Assembly: GCF_900156405.1 (NCBI RefSeq)
Contig: NZ_FTNN01000001.1
Location: 1-64,000, forward strand
Direction: 5' to 3'
Source of the DNA: Shewanella morhuae
Lineage (GTDB): Bacteria > Pseudomonadota > Gammaproteobacteria > Enterobacterales > Shewanellaceae
Length of the DNA: 64,000 nucleotides
This document shows, piece by piece, positions 45,879 through 54,924 of this stretch. The stretch's first letter is position 1. The number at the start of each line of letters is the position of its first letter. The position numbers and the translations under genes are program-made. A model generated the notes under the pieces. It worked only from the letters and a program-made list of their open reading frames with translations. It made no database searches and had not been told where the DNA came from.

Positions 45879-47486
45879 ATGTATGTTCAAGCCGATCTCA
45901 CCCAATTAGCATTAGATTTAACGATTGGTCTTTCAGCCGAGGATAGATTCGAGCGCTTGCTCGCTGTTGTAAGGCGCCGGGTTAATTGTGACGCAGCAGC
46001 CTTACTGGTTTTTAAGGATCAGCAATTTATTCCGTTGGCGATTGATGGCCTATTTACTGAGGTGTTAGGGCGGCGGTTTAAGATTAGTGAACACCCAAGA
46101 TTAGAGGCCATTGCTCGTGCGGGTGATGTTGTACGTTTCCCTTCTGATAGCCAACTACCTGACCCATATGATGGATTAATCCCTAATCATAGCGATAACT
46201 TACAGGTGCATGCGTGTATTGGCTTACCGTTAATCGCCCATGATCGCTTGATTGGTGCATTAACTATCGACGGTTTTAATCCACAGCAGTTTGATAGTTT
46301 TAGTGATAGCGAACTGCGAGTGATCAGTGCACTTGCCGCGGCCAGCTTAAATACGGCTTTGTTAATGCAAAAGCTAGAATCCCAAGTCGTGGAGGTATCA
46401 AGCGGCACTGAAGTGTTAAATCGTCTTGCTAGTCAGCAGGAGATTATTGGGCAATCGACTGAGATCCAATCGTTAAAACAACAGATTAGCGCGGTAGCCA
46501 ATACTGATTTATCGGTTTTAATCACAGGTGAAACTGGAGTAGGTAAAGAGCTAGTCGCAGCGGCGATACATAATCAATCGACGCGAGCCGATAAGCCCCT
46601 TATTTACTTAAACTGTGCAGCACTGCCTGAGTCCGTTGCCGAAAGTGAACTCTTCGGTCATGTCAAAGGCGCGTTTACTGGCGCCATTAGCCACAGACAA
46701 GGCAAGTTTGAATTAGCCAATAATGGCACTTTATTTTTAGATGAAATTGGCGAATTACCCCTAAGCTTACAAGCTAAACTATTGAGAGTTTTACAATTTG
46801 GTGAATTACAACGGGTGGGGAGTGATAAGAGTCTAAAAGTAAATACTCGGATTATTGCGGCGACTAACCGTATTTTACATCAAGAGGCAACAGAGGGCCG
46901 CTTTCGTTTCGATCTCTATCATCGTTTAAGTGTGTTCCCGATTAATGTTCCCCCATTGAGGGAGCGTGGCCGAGATATCGTGTTATTAACCGGTTTTTTT
47001 CTGGAGCGCTGTAGGGCAAAGCTAGGGCTTACGCATATTAGCATCACGCCATCAGCGCAGCAGTTATTAGAACAATATGCCTGGCCGGGTAATGTGCGCG
47101 AATTAGAGCATGCAATACACAGGGCGGCGGTGTTAGCAAAAGCCGAACTAAAAACGGCGTATATCAGCTTAAGTGATAAACATTTCCAGTTTGATCCTGT
47201 GGTCATTCAACCCCAAGCCAATGTGAGCAATGAGCCAACGGCGCGAGTCGAGCCTGTGGTAAAAACCATTGAAGCCCCGTCTGTAATAGCGGCCGAACTT
47301 CGCGAATCGTCATTATTAGATACCACAATACTAGGGCTTAGGGCCTCAACAGAGGCCTATCAGCGTCAACTTATCCGCCAAGTTTTAGCAGCGAATCAAC
47401 AAAATTGGGCGGTGTGCGCCAGAATATTGCAAGTCGATACCGGTAATTTGCATCGACTCGCGAAACGGTTAGGTCTGAAAGCATAA
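45879..47486 (+). CDS. norR: nitric oxide-responsive sigma-54 activator NorR
   Basis: A 535-residue bacterial enhancer-binding protein: N-terminal GAF domain that holds a mononuclear iron sensing NO, AAA+ domain with Walker A GETGVGKE and the sigma-54 contact loop GAFTGA, and a C-terminal Fis-type helix-turn-helix ([25 protein letters not shown]). All five iron-site residues known from E. coli NorR are present: R74, D95, D98, C113 and D131 in this numbering. The start is ATG 45879, since the longer frame from 45813 would translate the operator repeats. It is divergent from norVW. Confidence 0.95.
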   Translation: MYVQADLTQLALDLTIGLSAEDRFERLLAVVRRRVNCDAAALLVFKDQQFIPLAIDGLFTEVLGRRFKISEHPRLEAIARAGDVVRFPSDSQLPDPYDGLIPNHSDNLQVHACIGLPLIAHDRLIGALTIDGFNPQQFDSFSDSELRVISALAAASLNTALLMQKLESQVVEVSSGTEVLNRLASQQEIIGQSTEIQSLKQQISAVANTDLSVLITGETGVGKELVAAAIHNQSTRADKPLIYLNCAALPESVAESELFGHVKGAFTGAISHRQGKFELANNGTLFLDEIGELPLSLQAKLLRVLQFGELQRVGSDKSLKVNTRIIAATNRILHQEATEGRFRFDLYHRLSVFPINVPPLRERGRDIVLLTGFFLERCRAKLGLTHISITPSAQQLLEQYAWPGNVRELEHAIHRAAVLAKAELKTAYISLSDKHFQFDPVVIQPQANVSNEPTARVEPVVKTIEAPSVIAAELRESSLLDTTILGLRASTEAYQRQLIRQVLAANQQNWAVCARILQVDTGNLHRLAKRLGLKA

Positions 47487-47487
47487 A

Positions 47488-47518
47488 ATTAAATGCAGAG
47501 GTTTTATCTCCATTTAAT
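47488..47518. terminator. possible bidirectional hairpin between norR and the GDT1 gene
   Basis: ATTAAATG / CATTTAAT 8-bp stem with an inner GAG/CTC, between two convergent genes that are only 47 bp apart. It has no strong T-run. Confidence 0.45.
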
Positions 47519-47533
47519 CGCATTATGCTGTTC

Positions 47534-48088
47534 TTAGACAAACAAGGTTGCCACTCCCAATAAGGCAAATAGTACCGCGCAGCCACGGTGTATCCATTGC
47601 ATGGGTAATTTATCGGCGCTGAAATGCCCCGCAATCACTACCGGTACATTAGCAAGCAACATGCCTAAGGTCGTGCCTGCAACCACCATAGTTAATGAAT
47701 CGTATTTTGCGGCTAACACTACCGTTGCTATTTGCGTTTTATCGCCCATTTCGGCGATAAAAAATAGGATAAAGGTGGCTAAAAAGGGGCCCATTTTATA
47801 GAAACGGCTCTCTTCTGCATCGACTTTATCTGGGATTAACACCCAAAGGGCAATTGCGAAGAACGACGCGGCAACTAAATAACGAGTAAGATCTGGGCTG
47901 ACCCAGTTAATCGCCCACTGGCCAATCCAAGCGGCGGCAAAATGGTTGAATAACGTCGATAGAAAAATACCAAGAATAATGGTAGTTTTGTTTTTAAATC
48001 TTGCGGCGAGAATCAGTGTAAGTAATTGAGTTTTATCACCAATTTCGGCGATGGCAACCATAAAGGTTGAGGCAAGTAGGGCTTCCAA
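47534..48088 (-). CDS. GDT1/TMEM165 (UPF0016) family cation exporter, MneA-like
   Basis: A 184-residue membrane protein with six predicted helices in two homologous halves. Each half has the family signature ExGDKTQ: EIGDKTQ at 15-21 and EMGDKTQ at 113-119. Bacterial members such as Vibrio MneA export Mn2+; others handle Ca2+. The start is TTG at 48088, with AAAGGA 6 nt upstream; no ATG start fits. The gene is preceded by a highly structured leader described separately. It is convergent with norR. Confidence 0.9.
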   Translation of the reverse strand: MEALLASTFMVAIAEIGDKTQLLTLILAARFKNKTTIILGIFLSTLFNHFAAAWIGQWAINWVSPDLTRYLVAASFFAIALWVLIPDKVDAEESRFYKMGPFLATFILFFIAEMGDKTQIATVVLAAKYDSLTMVVAGTTLGMLLANVPVVIAGHFSADKLPMQWIHRGCAVLFALLGVATLFV

Positions 48089-48094
48089 GTGTGA

Positions 48095-48236
48095 TCCTTT
48101 AGGGGTGGTTAAGACATAAGCACAATAAACTGTCCACCCCTAGGTGCAGTCATTGTGCTCAGGTCTTGCTGGGCAAATCGATGATTTGCTATGAACACCA
48201 TGGCGTGTGGCCAAGTATGTTGATGTTCACCCTAGA
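48095..48236 (-). promoter_or_regulatory. structured leader, possible divergent Mn2+ (yybP-ykoY-like) riboswitch
   Basis: Reading the - strand: CTAGG (48235-48231); a hairpin TGAACA/TGTTCA (48229-48224 with 48197-48192) with inner TGGC/GCCA; a perfect hairpin GCAAATC-ATC-GATTTGC (48189-48173); then AGCAAGACCT (48170-48161), which resembles the conserved 3' end of yybP-ykoY aptamers and can pair with CTAGG. The conserved 5' GGAGTAG of that class is absent. Downstream, AGCACAAT (48159-48152) pairs with ATTGTGCT (48126-48119), and AGGGGTGG (48141-48134) with CCACCCCT (48108-48101), interleaved and ending at the AAAGGA ribosome site. Structure is seen; ligand is inference. Confidence 0.5.
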
Positions 48237-48547
48237 TGACGATGGCTCGAAATCCAGTTAGCTACTCCCCCGAAGCGAGGTTGGCATTATACCTAAGTGA
48301 AATACAGTTTCAAGCGGAAGCGGATGAAAGTGGGTTAAATGAAGGCGAGTTTGTGTTTTTTCGTTTATCGCCTCGCTATAAGCTTGTTACTGTATTTAGC
48401 ACCATTCATCTTTGTTCACAACTGGCTTGCCCACTGGGTTTGGCTCTGTTAATGTCCCAAACAATCTATTTAATCGATATCGTTATCGGTTTGTTCATTT
48501 GGATAATCACCATTGAAACTCATACCATTTCTCAGCGCTCGATTTAG
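48236..48547 (+). CDS. hypothetical small membrane protein
   Basis: A 103-residue open frame, divergent from the GDT1 gene. The first 50 residues are polar (SPEARLALYLSEIQFQAEAD), followed by two hydrophobic segments (about 50-72 and 74-92). Codon use looks like that of neighbouring genes, but no strong ribosome site is seen and ATG 48242 is an equal start. I do not recognise a family. Its 5' end abuts the GDT1 leader. Confidence 0.45.
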   Translation: MTMARNPVSYSPEARLALYLSEIQFQAEADESGLNEGEFVFFRLSPRYKLVTVFSTIHLCSQLACPLGLALLMSQTIYLIDIVIGLFIWIITIETHTISQRSI

Positions 48548-48751
48548 TTAGCCTCAATGGCGACTGGATTGAAACATTCAAAGCTATTGGGGTCAATTGA
48601 TCCGTTATGCACCGATCCGATTGGATGCTTTAAGTGATATGTCGCTTAGTTTGATTTAAGGCATAAAAGGTTATTGGTTCAAGTCTTACTGAGATAACAC
48701 TCAACTAAAATTTAAATAAAATAATAATTAATCATTGAACAGGACTATTGT

Positions 48752-49939
48752 GTGAATCCAAAAATGTTAGGTTCAGTCGCCATTGTTGCCGGGACGGCCA
48801 TTGGCGCAGGTATGTTAGCTTTACCTCTTGCTACTGCAGCCTTAGGTATTATTCCGGCGTTAGTATTACTGGTGGTTATTTGGGGCGTATCTGCTTATAC
48901 CTCATTGCTTATGCTTGAAATTAACTTACGCACTGGTGTAGGTGATAATTTGCATGTTATTACCGGTAAATTGCTGGGTAAAAAAGGCCAGATAATTCAA
49001 GGCGCTTCTTTCTTAAGTTTATTATTTGCTTTGACTGCTGCTTATCTCACCGGTGGATCATCGCTATTAGTGCTTAAAGCGAAAAATATGTTTGATATCG
49101 TGCTTGATAATCAAGCCGCGGTACTGTTATTCACCTTAGTGCTTGGCGGTTTTGCGGCGCTCGGTGTGGCTTGGGTTGATAAGGTTTCACGTTTCTTATT
49201 TTCGTTAATGATTCTACTGCTAGTGGTCGTCGTATTATTTTTATTGCCTGAAGTCAGTATTGCCAGCATGGCGACGGGCGCCATTGCCGAGTCTATGACC
49301 AACAGTTGGATGGCGGCAATTCCGGTAGTATTTACCTCTTTTGGTTTCCACGTTTGTATCGCGACGTTAGTGCGTTATCTCGATGGTGATGCGGTATCAC
49401 TGCGTAAAGTATTATTAATCGGTTCGACCATTCCATTAGCTTGTTATGTGCTCTGGTTATTGGTGACGCTGGGTACCGTTGGAGGTTACGACATTAATGC
49501 ATTTAACGGCTCATTACCTATGCTAATCACTGCATTACAAGATATTGTCCATACGCCTTGGATCAGCAAATGTATCTCGTTATTTGCTGATTTAGCCCTA
49601 GTGACCTCATTTCTTGGCGTGACCTTAAGCTTGTATGATTTTGTCGCCGAATTAACCCGCGCGAAAGAAACATTTGTAGGCCGGATTCAGACTTGGCTAT
49701 TAACCTTTGTTCCACCAGTGTTGTGTGCCTTATATCTACCAGAAGGTTTTGTGGCGGTACTGGGATTTGCTGCCGTGCCATTGGTGGTGATGATCATCTT
49801 CTTGCCGATTGTGATGGCATTGCGTCAACGCCAAACACAACTGGGCGGTTATCAAGTATCTGGTGGTGTAGGTGCGTTAGTCTTGGCAGGTTTATTGGGC
49901 GCCGTGATTATTGGTGCCCAGCTATTTGTTGCTATCTAA
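48752..49939 (+). CDS. aromatic amino acid permease (HAAAP family, TyrP/Mtr-like)
   Basis: A 395-residue inner-membrane proton symporter with about 11 helices. The family start motif GSVAIVAGTAIGAGMLALPL (7-26) is almost textbook for TyrP, Mtr and TnaB. The VFTSFGFHVCIATLVRYL block in the middle also fits. It most likely imports tyrosine or tryptophan; which one cannot be settled by eye. The start is GTG at 48752 with AGGA about 8 nt upstream. I saw no TyrR box in the 200 bp before it. Confidence 0.9.
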   Translation: MNPKMLGSVAIVAGTAIGAGMLALPLATAALGIIPALVLLVVIWGVSAYTSLLMLEINLRTGVGDNLHVITGKLLGKKGQIIQGASFLSLLFALTAAYLTGGSSLLVLKAKNMFDIVLDNQAAVLLFTLVLGGFAALGVAWVDKVSRFLFSLMILLLVVVVLFLLPEVSIASMATGAIAESMTNSWMAAIPVVFTSFGFHVCIATLVRYLDGDAVSLRKVLLIGSTIPLACYVLWLLVTLGTVGGYDINAFNGSLPMLITALQDIVHTPWISKCISLFADLALVTSFLGVTLSLYDFVAELTRAKETFVGRIQTWLLTFVPPVLCALYLPEGFVAVLGFAAVPLVVMIIFLPIVMALRQRQTQLGGYQVSGGVGALVLAGLLGAVIIGAQLFVAI

Positions 49940-50065
49940 CTGATTGTCATTAATTGGCGATTAGAAGAGGTAGCTTTAGCGAATGCCATCAGGTAACGTT
50001 GATGAGATGTATTTGCTTTGTAAGCGAATTTGTCTGAGTCTGTTGTAGCGTGTGCTCAATGTGAT

Positions 50066-50100
50066 AAAGTCAGGCCCTGTGCCTGACTTTTTGCTTTTTA
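50066..50100 (+). terminator. terminator downstream of the aromatic permease
   Basis: Stem AAAGTCAGGC / GCCTGACTTT with loop CCTGT, then TTGCTTTTT. It lies 127 nt after the stop, leaving an untranslated 3' segment with no visible feature. Confidence 0.85.
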
Positions 50101-50223
50101 GGCTTTAAAGCGCGTTATCACAGGGTTTTACGCTAAATATTTAAAATTAAAAACAACAAGATTAACACCATAAAATAGCCCAGCTTGCGCGTGGCTTCAT
50201 TTATATAAAATGGACTTAACACA

Positions 50224-52380
50224 ATGAAAAAATGGTTACTCACAGTTGCCGTAGCCGCCAGTTTTGGCGCTCAGGCTGACGAAGGTATGTGGCAGCCCCA
50301 CCAATTGCCTGCTATGGCCGATGAGCTAAAAGCAAAGGGGCTAGAAATTGATGCAACATCAATTTCTAAACTGACGCAATTCCCGATGAACGCCGTAATA
50401 AGCCTTGGCGGCTGTACCGCTTCATTCGTATCACCAAAGGGATTGGTGGTCACTAACCACCACTGCGCCTATGGTGCGATTCAATACAATTCTACGCCGG
50501 AAAAAAACCTGCTTGAAGAAGGCTTCTTAGCCAAAACCTTCGCCGATGAATTGCCTGCCACGCCAGGCTCTCGCGTATACGTCACTGAAGATGTGACCAA
50601 TGTAACTGAGCGCGTACAAAGCGGGCTTGAAGGTAAAGTGGGTAGCGACCTTTATCAAGGCGTTGAAAACCAAGAAAAAGCCTTAGTTGCCGAATGTGAA
50701 AAAGAAGAGGGCTACCGTTGCCAAGTGTATAGCTTCCACGGCGGGCTTGAGTACTATCTGGTAAAACAGTTAGAAATTCGCGACGTACGTTTGGTTTATA
50801 ACCCCGCGGCGAGCGTGGGTAAATATGGTGGCGACGTTGATAACTGGATGTGGCCACGTCACACAGGCGATTTTTCTTTCTATCGCGCCTATGTGTCTAA
50901 AGCGGGCAAACCTGCCGATTTCAGCAGCGATAACGTGCCATACGAGCCAAAAAGCTTTTTAAAAGTCTCGGCTAAAGGCGTGAGTGATGGCGATTTTGTC
51001 ATGGTGGCTGGCTACCCAGGTCGCACTAACCGTTATCGCACCGCCAATGAAGTACAAAATCAATTTGAGTGGGCTTATCCAGAAGGTAAGTTACTGCGCG
51101 AACGCTTTATTGAGATCATTAAAGATACCGCTCCAGAGGGCAGTGACGAGCGAATTAAGTACGAGAGCCAAATTGCTGGCCTTGCTAATTACGCAAAAAA
51201 CTTCACCTCGATGATTGAGTTTTACGGCAAATCAACCATGTTGAATGACCGTAAAGCCCGTGAAGCAGAGCTTGCAGCGTGGATTGCCAAAGACAGTAAG
51301 CGTGAAGCGAAATACGGCAAAACCTTAGCGCAATTAGACGCGTTAATTGCTAAAGGCAAGGCGCATCAAGAGCGTGACATGCTGCTAAGTTACATCGGCA
51401 ATACCACTCTATTACCGACAGCACGCGATTTATATCGTTTAGCGAATGAGAAACAACTACCTGATATACAACGTGAACCAGGTTTTCAAGAGCGAGATAT
51501 GCCGCGTCTAACAGCCAGCATGGAACGTATTGACCGTCGTTATGCGCCAAGTGTTGATAAAGCCGTGCTGTTCGATATGTTAAAACGCTACGCTGCATTG
51601 TCAGAGGACAAACGTCTACCAGCATTGGATAAAGCTTTTGGTATCGATAAAAAGTTCAGCGAAGCTAAACTTTCGAAAATGCTGGATAAAATGTATGCCA
51701 AAACTGAGTTAGGCAAAAAAGACGTGCGTCTGGCGTGGATGGATAAATCGGTTGCCGATTTTAAAGCCTCTAAAGATCCGTTTATTCAATTCGCTGTCGC
51801 TATGTACGACACTGATATGGCTGAAGAAAAGCAACAAAAAGAACTGGATGGCGAGCTGATGAAAGTGCGTCCGCAATATATGGATGCCATCATTGCCTAT
51901 AATCTAGAGCAAGGTAAGCCTGTGTATGCCGATGCAAACTCAAGCTTGCGTGTCACGGTTGGTCATGTGAAAGGCTACTCGCCAAAAGATGGTCTACAAG
52001 CTTTGCCCTTCACTCGCCTTGAAGGCATAGTGCAAAAGGACACAGGGGTTGAGCCATTCGATGCACCGAAGAAAGAGTTAGCGCTGATTAAGCAAAAGCA
52101 ATACGGTGATTTCTATGTGAAAGCCATCGATTCTGTACCGGTTAACTTCCTGTCGACGTTAGACACAACCGGCGGTAACTCAGGTTCACCCACCCTAAAC
52201 GGCCGCGCTGAATTAGTCGGTTTATTGTTTGATGGTGTGTATGAAAGCATAATCGGTGACTGGGCGTATGACGATAACATCAACCGTTCTATCCAAGTGG
52301 ATAGCCGCTATATGTTGTGGGTAATGAAGTATTTAGATCATGCCGACAATTTATTAGCTGAGATGGAAATCGTTAAGTAA
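50224..52380 (+). CDS. S46-family dipeptidyl-peptidase (DPP7/DPP11 type)
   Basis: A 718-residue secreted serine exopeptidase that removes dipeptides from N termini. The signal peptide ends near QA-D (residue 18). The catalytic triad is visible: His in VVTNHHCAYGAIQ (H80), Asp in the GGDVDNWMWPRHTGDF block and S653 in TGGNSGSP. Eighteen residues after the Ser is Gly (G671). In the family Gly here goes with DPP7-like preference for hydrophobic P1 residues, Arg with DPP11-like preference for Asp/Glu. Monocistronic with a strong terminator. Likely role: peptide nutrition in the periplasm. Confidence 0.93.
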   Translation: MKKWLLTVAVAASFGAQADEGMWQPHQLPAMADELKAKGLEIDATSISKLTQFPMNAVISLGGCTASFVSPKGLVVTNHHCAYGAIQYNSTPEKNLLEEGFLAKTFADELPATPGSRVYVTEDVTNVTERVQSGLEGKVGSDLYQGVENQEKALVAECEKEEGYRCQVYSFHGGLEYYLVKQLEIRDVRLVYNPAASVGKYGGDVDNWMWPRHTGDFSFYRAYVSKAGKPADFSSDNVPYEPKSFLKVSAKGVSDGDFVMVAGYPGRTNRYRTANEVQNQFEWAYPEGKLLRERFIEIIKDTAPEGSDERIKYESQIAGLANYAKNFTSMIEFYGKSTMLNDRKAREAELAAWIAKDSKREAKYGKTLAQLDALIAKGKAHQERDMLLSYIGNTTLLPTARDLYRLANEKQLPDIQREPGFQERDMPRLTASMERIDRRYAPSVDKAVLFDMLKRYAALSEDKRLPALDKAFGIDKKFSEAKLSKMLDKMYAKTELGKKDVRLAWMDKSVADFKASKDPFIQFAVAMYDTDMAEEKQQKELDGELMKVRPQYMDAIIAYNLEQGKPVYADANSSLRVTVGHVKGYSPKDGLQALPFTRLEGIVQKDTGVEPFDAPKKELALIKQKQYGDFYVKAIDSVPVNFLSTLDTTGGNSGSPTLNGRAELVGLLFDGVYESIIGDWAYDDNINRSIQVDSRYMLWVMKYLDHADNLLAEMEIVK

Positions 52381-52479
52381 GCCATTGCCGCACCAGCAAT
52401 GGTGCGGCTTAGCGTTATTCGGATTACTAGTATTTAAGCGCGACTTAGTGCTCTTTGAATCCAGCCATAACAAGATAAT

Positions 52480-52518
52480 AAAATAGCGATAAACTCACTG
52501 GGTTTATCGCTATTTTTT
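52480..52518 (+). terminator. terminator of the S46 peptidase gene
   Basis: Stem AAAATAGCGATAAAC / GTTTATCGCTATTTT with T-run, about 100 nt after the stop. A GC-rich hairpin GCCGCACC/GGTGCGGC at 52387-52408 lies before it. Confidence 0.92.
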
Positions 52519-52553
52519 GTGTAATCGCTTGTGGTAGCAGTTTTGATAGGCTT

Positions 52554-52650
52554 GCCATGGCATTAGCTCACCGACACGCAGCAAGTCCATCCGTGGATGC
52601 TCGACCGCCCCGTCCATGGGGCGGACGGTCGTCTCGCAAATCACCATGGC
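52554..52650. repeat. palindromic intergenic repeat element
   Basis: About 97 bp closed by GCCATGG (52554-52560) and CCATGGC (52644-52650). It contains two inner hairpins: CATCC-GT-GGATG (52588-52599) and CCGCCCC-GTCCAT-GGGGCGG (52605-52624). TAGCTCACC and GGCTCACC flank the element. Elements of this sort (CCATCC..GGATG units) recur between genes in Shewanella and relatives; I recognise the style, not an exact family. It is more GC-rich than its surroundings. Confidence 0.65.
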
Positions 52651-52830
52651 TCACCTTTTTAGTGTTAACGTAACCTGTGGATTGAAAAAGATTACGCAAC
52701 ATACTTTTGGATATAAACGTGATTGATACTTTGCTCTAACTCGTCAGTTTCGGATTAAAATTACTATGGATTAACGCTCCGCGTATACTCGCGAACTTGT
52801 GAGCGTCTAAGGGCCGAATAACACGGTTTG

Positions 52831-53445
52831 TTAACTGCCTGTACCAACATTTCTCTTTTCCATGTAAGCACATAAACTGGCAGCATTTAAATCCTTAGAT
52901 TTTTGTAAACTCGCAAATACTCCCTTTTGATCTTCTGGTTTGCGATGTTGTCCTAATTTTTCTTTAGCTTGAATCTCGTCAATTGCAATTTTGAATCCGA
53001 CAACACCGCTACGAAGCTTTAACTGATAATCAGCAGGCATAATATCAATGTTATTTAACAACTCAGGTTCATATTTAACAATAAGTTCAGCCATAACCTG
53101 CTGATTCTCATCGTCATCAAGAATACTGAGGTAACCATAACAATGAACCGCTGAATAATTCCAAGTTGGTACAGCTGGTTTAGTTACATACCAACTTGGT
53201 GAAATATAGGCATGTGGCCCTTGAAAAATAACTAAAACCCTCTGATTCTCAGCAATTTCCCAATGGGTATTTGATTTAGCAAAGTGACCAAATAGAAAAC
53301 CAAGCCCTTTATCATCCGGTTCGTAAATGAGTGGTAAATGTGTAGCAGTTAGATCAGCACTGATTAGTGTTCCAAATCCATTTTCAGCTATTAGCTCACT
53401 GATTACTAATGGATCTTTTACTTCAAGATTCTTAGGTATGTACAT
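52831..53445 (-). CDS. FMN-binding PaiB-family protein
   Basis: A 204-residue PaiB-type protein (FMN-binding split barrel). Typical segments are MYIPKNLEVKD at the N terminus, GTLISADLTATHLPLIYE, the GPHAYISPSWY motif, VPTWNYSAVHCYG and the C-terminal EKLGQHRKPEDQKGV. The family includes Bacillus PaiB, reported as a repressor of protease and sporulation genes, but the activity in proteobacteria is unknown. It stands alone between two repeat regions. Confidence 0.9.
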   Translation of the reverse strand: MYIPKNLEVKDPLVISELIAENGFGTLISADLTATHLPLIYEPDDKGLGFLFGHFAKSNTHWEIAENQRVLVIFQGPHAYISPSWYVTKPAVPTWNYSAVHCYGYLSILDDDENQQVMAELIVKYEPELLNNIDIMPADYQLKLRSGVVGFKIAIDEIQAKEKLGQHRKPEDQKGVFASLQKSKDLNAASLCAYMEKRNVGTGS

Positions 53446-54066
53446 GATTCTCTACTACGATAGCGGTTAACGGCTTAGTATTTATGCGCTTCGCTGTTTG
53501 CAGGGCATAAATCGTTTGTTGACTCAATCTTAAATATGGCCACTGCCGCATCCATGTTAATTGGTATAAATGATGCTATAGGAATTTGCTTTTTTGCGGT
53601 AGCTGTTTTTTATACAGTTTGGTGGGTAATTACTTGATATCGTTTTAGCTTTCTCATTTTTCGCGCTTATTTTTGCTGATGAATCGCTATCTAACGACTC
53701 AAAACTCCAAGGAATACACCTCCCCTCGGAGTTGCCGCAGGGCGAATAGAGCTCTTGATTTAATAAAGAGTGCGTGAGTTCGGTCATGGATGACCGACTA
53801 GCTTTCGCAGGTGCAGGGACGCATCCTTCGGAAGCGATAGCAAATTTGTCAATGAGCACAAGGGGCTTTCAACTCCGTTGGGGGCATCTTGGAGCATCCA
53901 AGGAGGATAGGACGAGCAGTCCTCCTTGGTCGGGTGTGGGGTGAAGCCCTACGACTTTGATTTTGATTAAAGCATTCAAACTAAACTTGGAAGGCTCTAA
54001 GATCTTGCTTTGGGGCAGAAGATTAACAACTACTTGCTTAATGTAATATCCCAACCAACCATCTAT
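53446..54066. other. 620-bp intergenic region with decayed or repeat sequence
   Basis: No credible gene: open frames at 53557-53859 and 53869-54054 (- strand) lack ribosome sites and read through hairpins. The region has a mixed GC content and several dyads, described as a repeat below. It lies between the PaiB gene and the pseudouridine synthase gene. Confidence 0.55.
53781..53960. repeat. hairpin-rich intergenic repeat
   Basis: Contains CGGTCAT-GG-ATGACCG (53781-53796) and a perfect 10-bp hairpin CCAAGGAGGA / TCCTCCTTGG (53898-53907 with 53920-53929). The following GTGTGGGGTGAAGCCCTACGA reads on the - strand as TCGTAGGGCTTCACCCCACAC, a string I associate with dispersed intergenic repeats of Shewanella and related genera. 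Exact ends are uncertain. Confidence 0.5.
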
Positions 54067-54795
54067 TTATTTTATCGCCAGTACTGCTTTTAGCTCTGCA
54101 ATTTCTGATTCTGTTAATGGCCGCATTTGGCCTTCTTGTAACTCACCCAATGCCAATTCGCGTAAATTCAGTGTCATTATGGCAATACGCTCAAGATCGA
54201 TAACGCGATACCCGAGCGCCTTGGACATCCTGCGGATTTGTCGATTCAGTCCTTGAGTCAGTACGATTTCAAAGCTGTCCGAACTGAGTCGGTTGACGTA
54301 GCAGGGCAGGGTTTGCAGGTCTTTATAACGTACTCCACTGGCCATTTGTTCAACAAAATCATCATTAAATGGCCTGTCGAGGCGCACATGGTAGATTTTG
54401 CTGTGGGTAAAACTGGGGTGCATCAGTTTATGGGTCAGTTCGCCATCATTAGTTAACAGCAGTAGGCCGCGAGAATCTTTATCGAGCCTGCCGACGGGAT
54501 AGAGTCTTGGCACTTTAGGAAGCAAGTGTATAAGGCTAGTTTCATCCTGCTCCAGCAGGCGGCAGTCTGTGCCCACAGCTTTGTTAAATATCCAATAGGC
54601 GAGTGTTTCAGCTTTAGTGATGGGCGCGCCATCAAGCTCAATGTTATCGAGGCAGTTTAATGACTCGTCTAAATGGATAGGATCTGTGTGGCGGGCGATG
54701 TGGCCATTGAGCGTGATGCGCCCTGCCTCAACCAAACGGCAGGCTTCACGGCGTGAGCCTATGCCACATTGGGCGAGGTATTTTGCGAGGCGCAT
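54067..54795 (-). CDS. RsuA/RluF-family pseudouridine synthase
   Basis: A 242-residue pseudouridine synthase. The N-terminal S4 RNA-binding domain is RLAKYLAQCGIGSRREACRLVE. The catalytic Asp is D105 in GRLDKDSRGLLLLTNDG, and the C-terminal GLNRQIRRMSKALGYRV block closes the active site. The sequence around the NRQIRRM block resembles E. coli RluF, whose target is 23S rRNA U2604, but the long basic C-terminal tail of RluF is missing. The subfamily (RluB, RluE, RluF or RsuA) needs a tree. Confidence 0.88.
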   Translation of the reverse strand: MRLAKYLAQCGIGSRREACRLVEAGRITLNGHIARHTDPIHLDESLNCLDNIELDGAPITKAETLAYWIFNKAVGTDCRLLEQDETSLIHLLPKVPRLYPVGRLDKDSRGLLLLTNDGELTHKLMHPSFTHSKIYHVRLDRPFNDDFVEQMASGVRYKDLQTLPCYVNRLSSDSFEIVLTQGLNRQIRRMSKALGYRVIDLERIAIMTLNLRELALGELQEGQMRPLTESEIAELKAVLAIK

Positions 54796-54827
54796 AGTAA
54801 TCCAATGTTGATGAATTTAAACATAAA

Positions 54828-54851
54828 AAAGGAGCCGAATCCGGCTCCTTT
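54828..54851 (-). terminator. terminator of nhaC
   Basis: Stem AAAGGAGCCG / CGGCTCCTTT with loop AATC. On the - strand it continues with TTT; it separates nhaC from the pseudouridine synthase gene. Confidence 0.88.
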
Positions 54852-54924
54852 AATGGTACTTATCGGTATTTAAATGAGTTATTACAAGCTGCTTTTAAAC
54901 ACGCGATAAGTACAGTGCTACCTA

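Noticed and set aside
48161..48236. Calling the GDT1 leader a standard yybP-ykoY riboswitch
   Set aside because: Only the 3' AGCAAGACC-like element and the preceding hairpin fit. The highly conserved 5' GGAGTAG is absent, so I kept it as a candidate.
52554..52650. A tRNA-like cloverleaf
   Set aside because: The nested stems do not have tRNA arm lengths, and no T-loop or CCA is present.
53557..54054. Two - strand open frames (100 and 61 codons)
   Set aside because: They run through hairpins of an intergenic repeat, lack ribosome sites and show no domain; such frames commonly arise from repeats.
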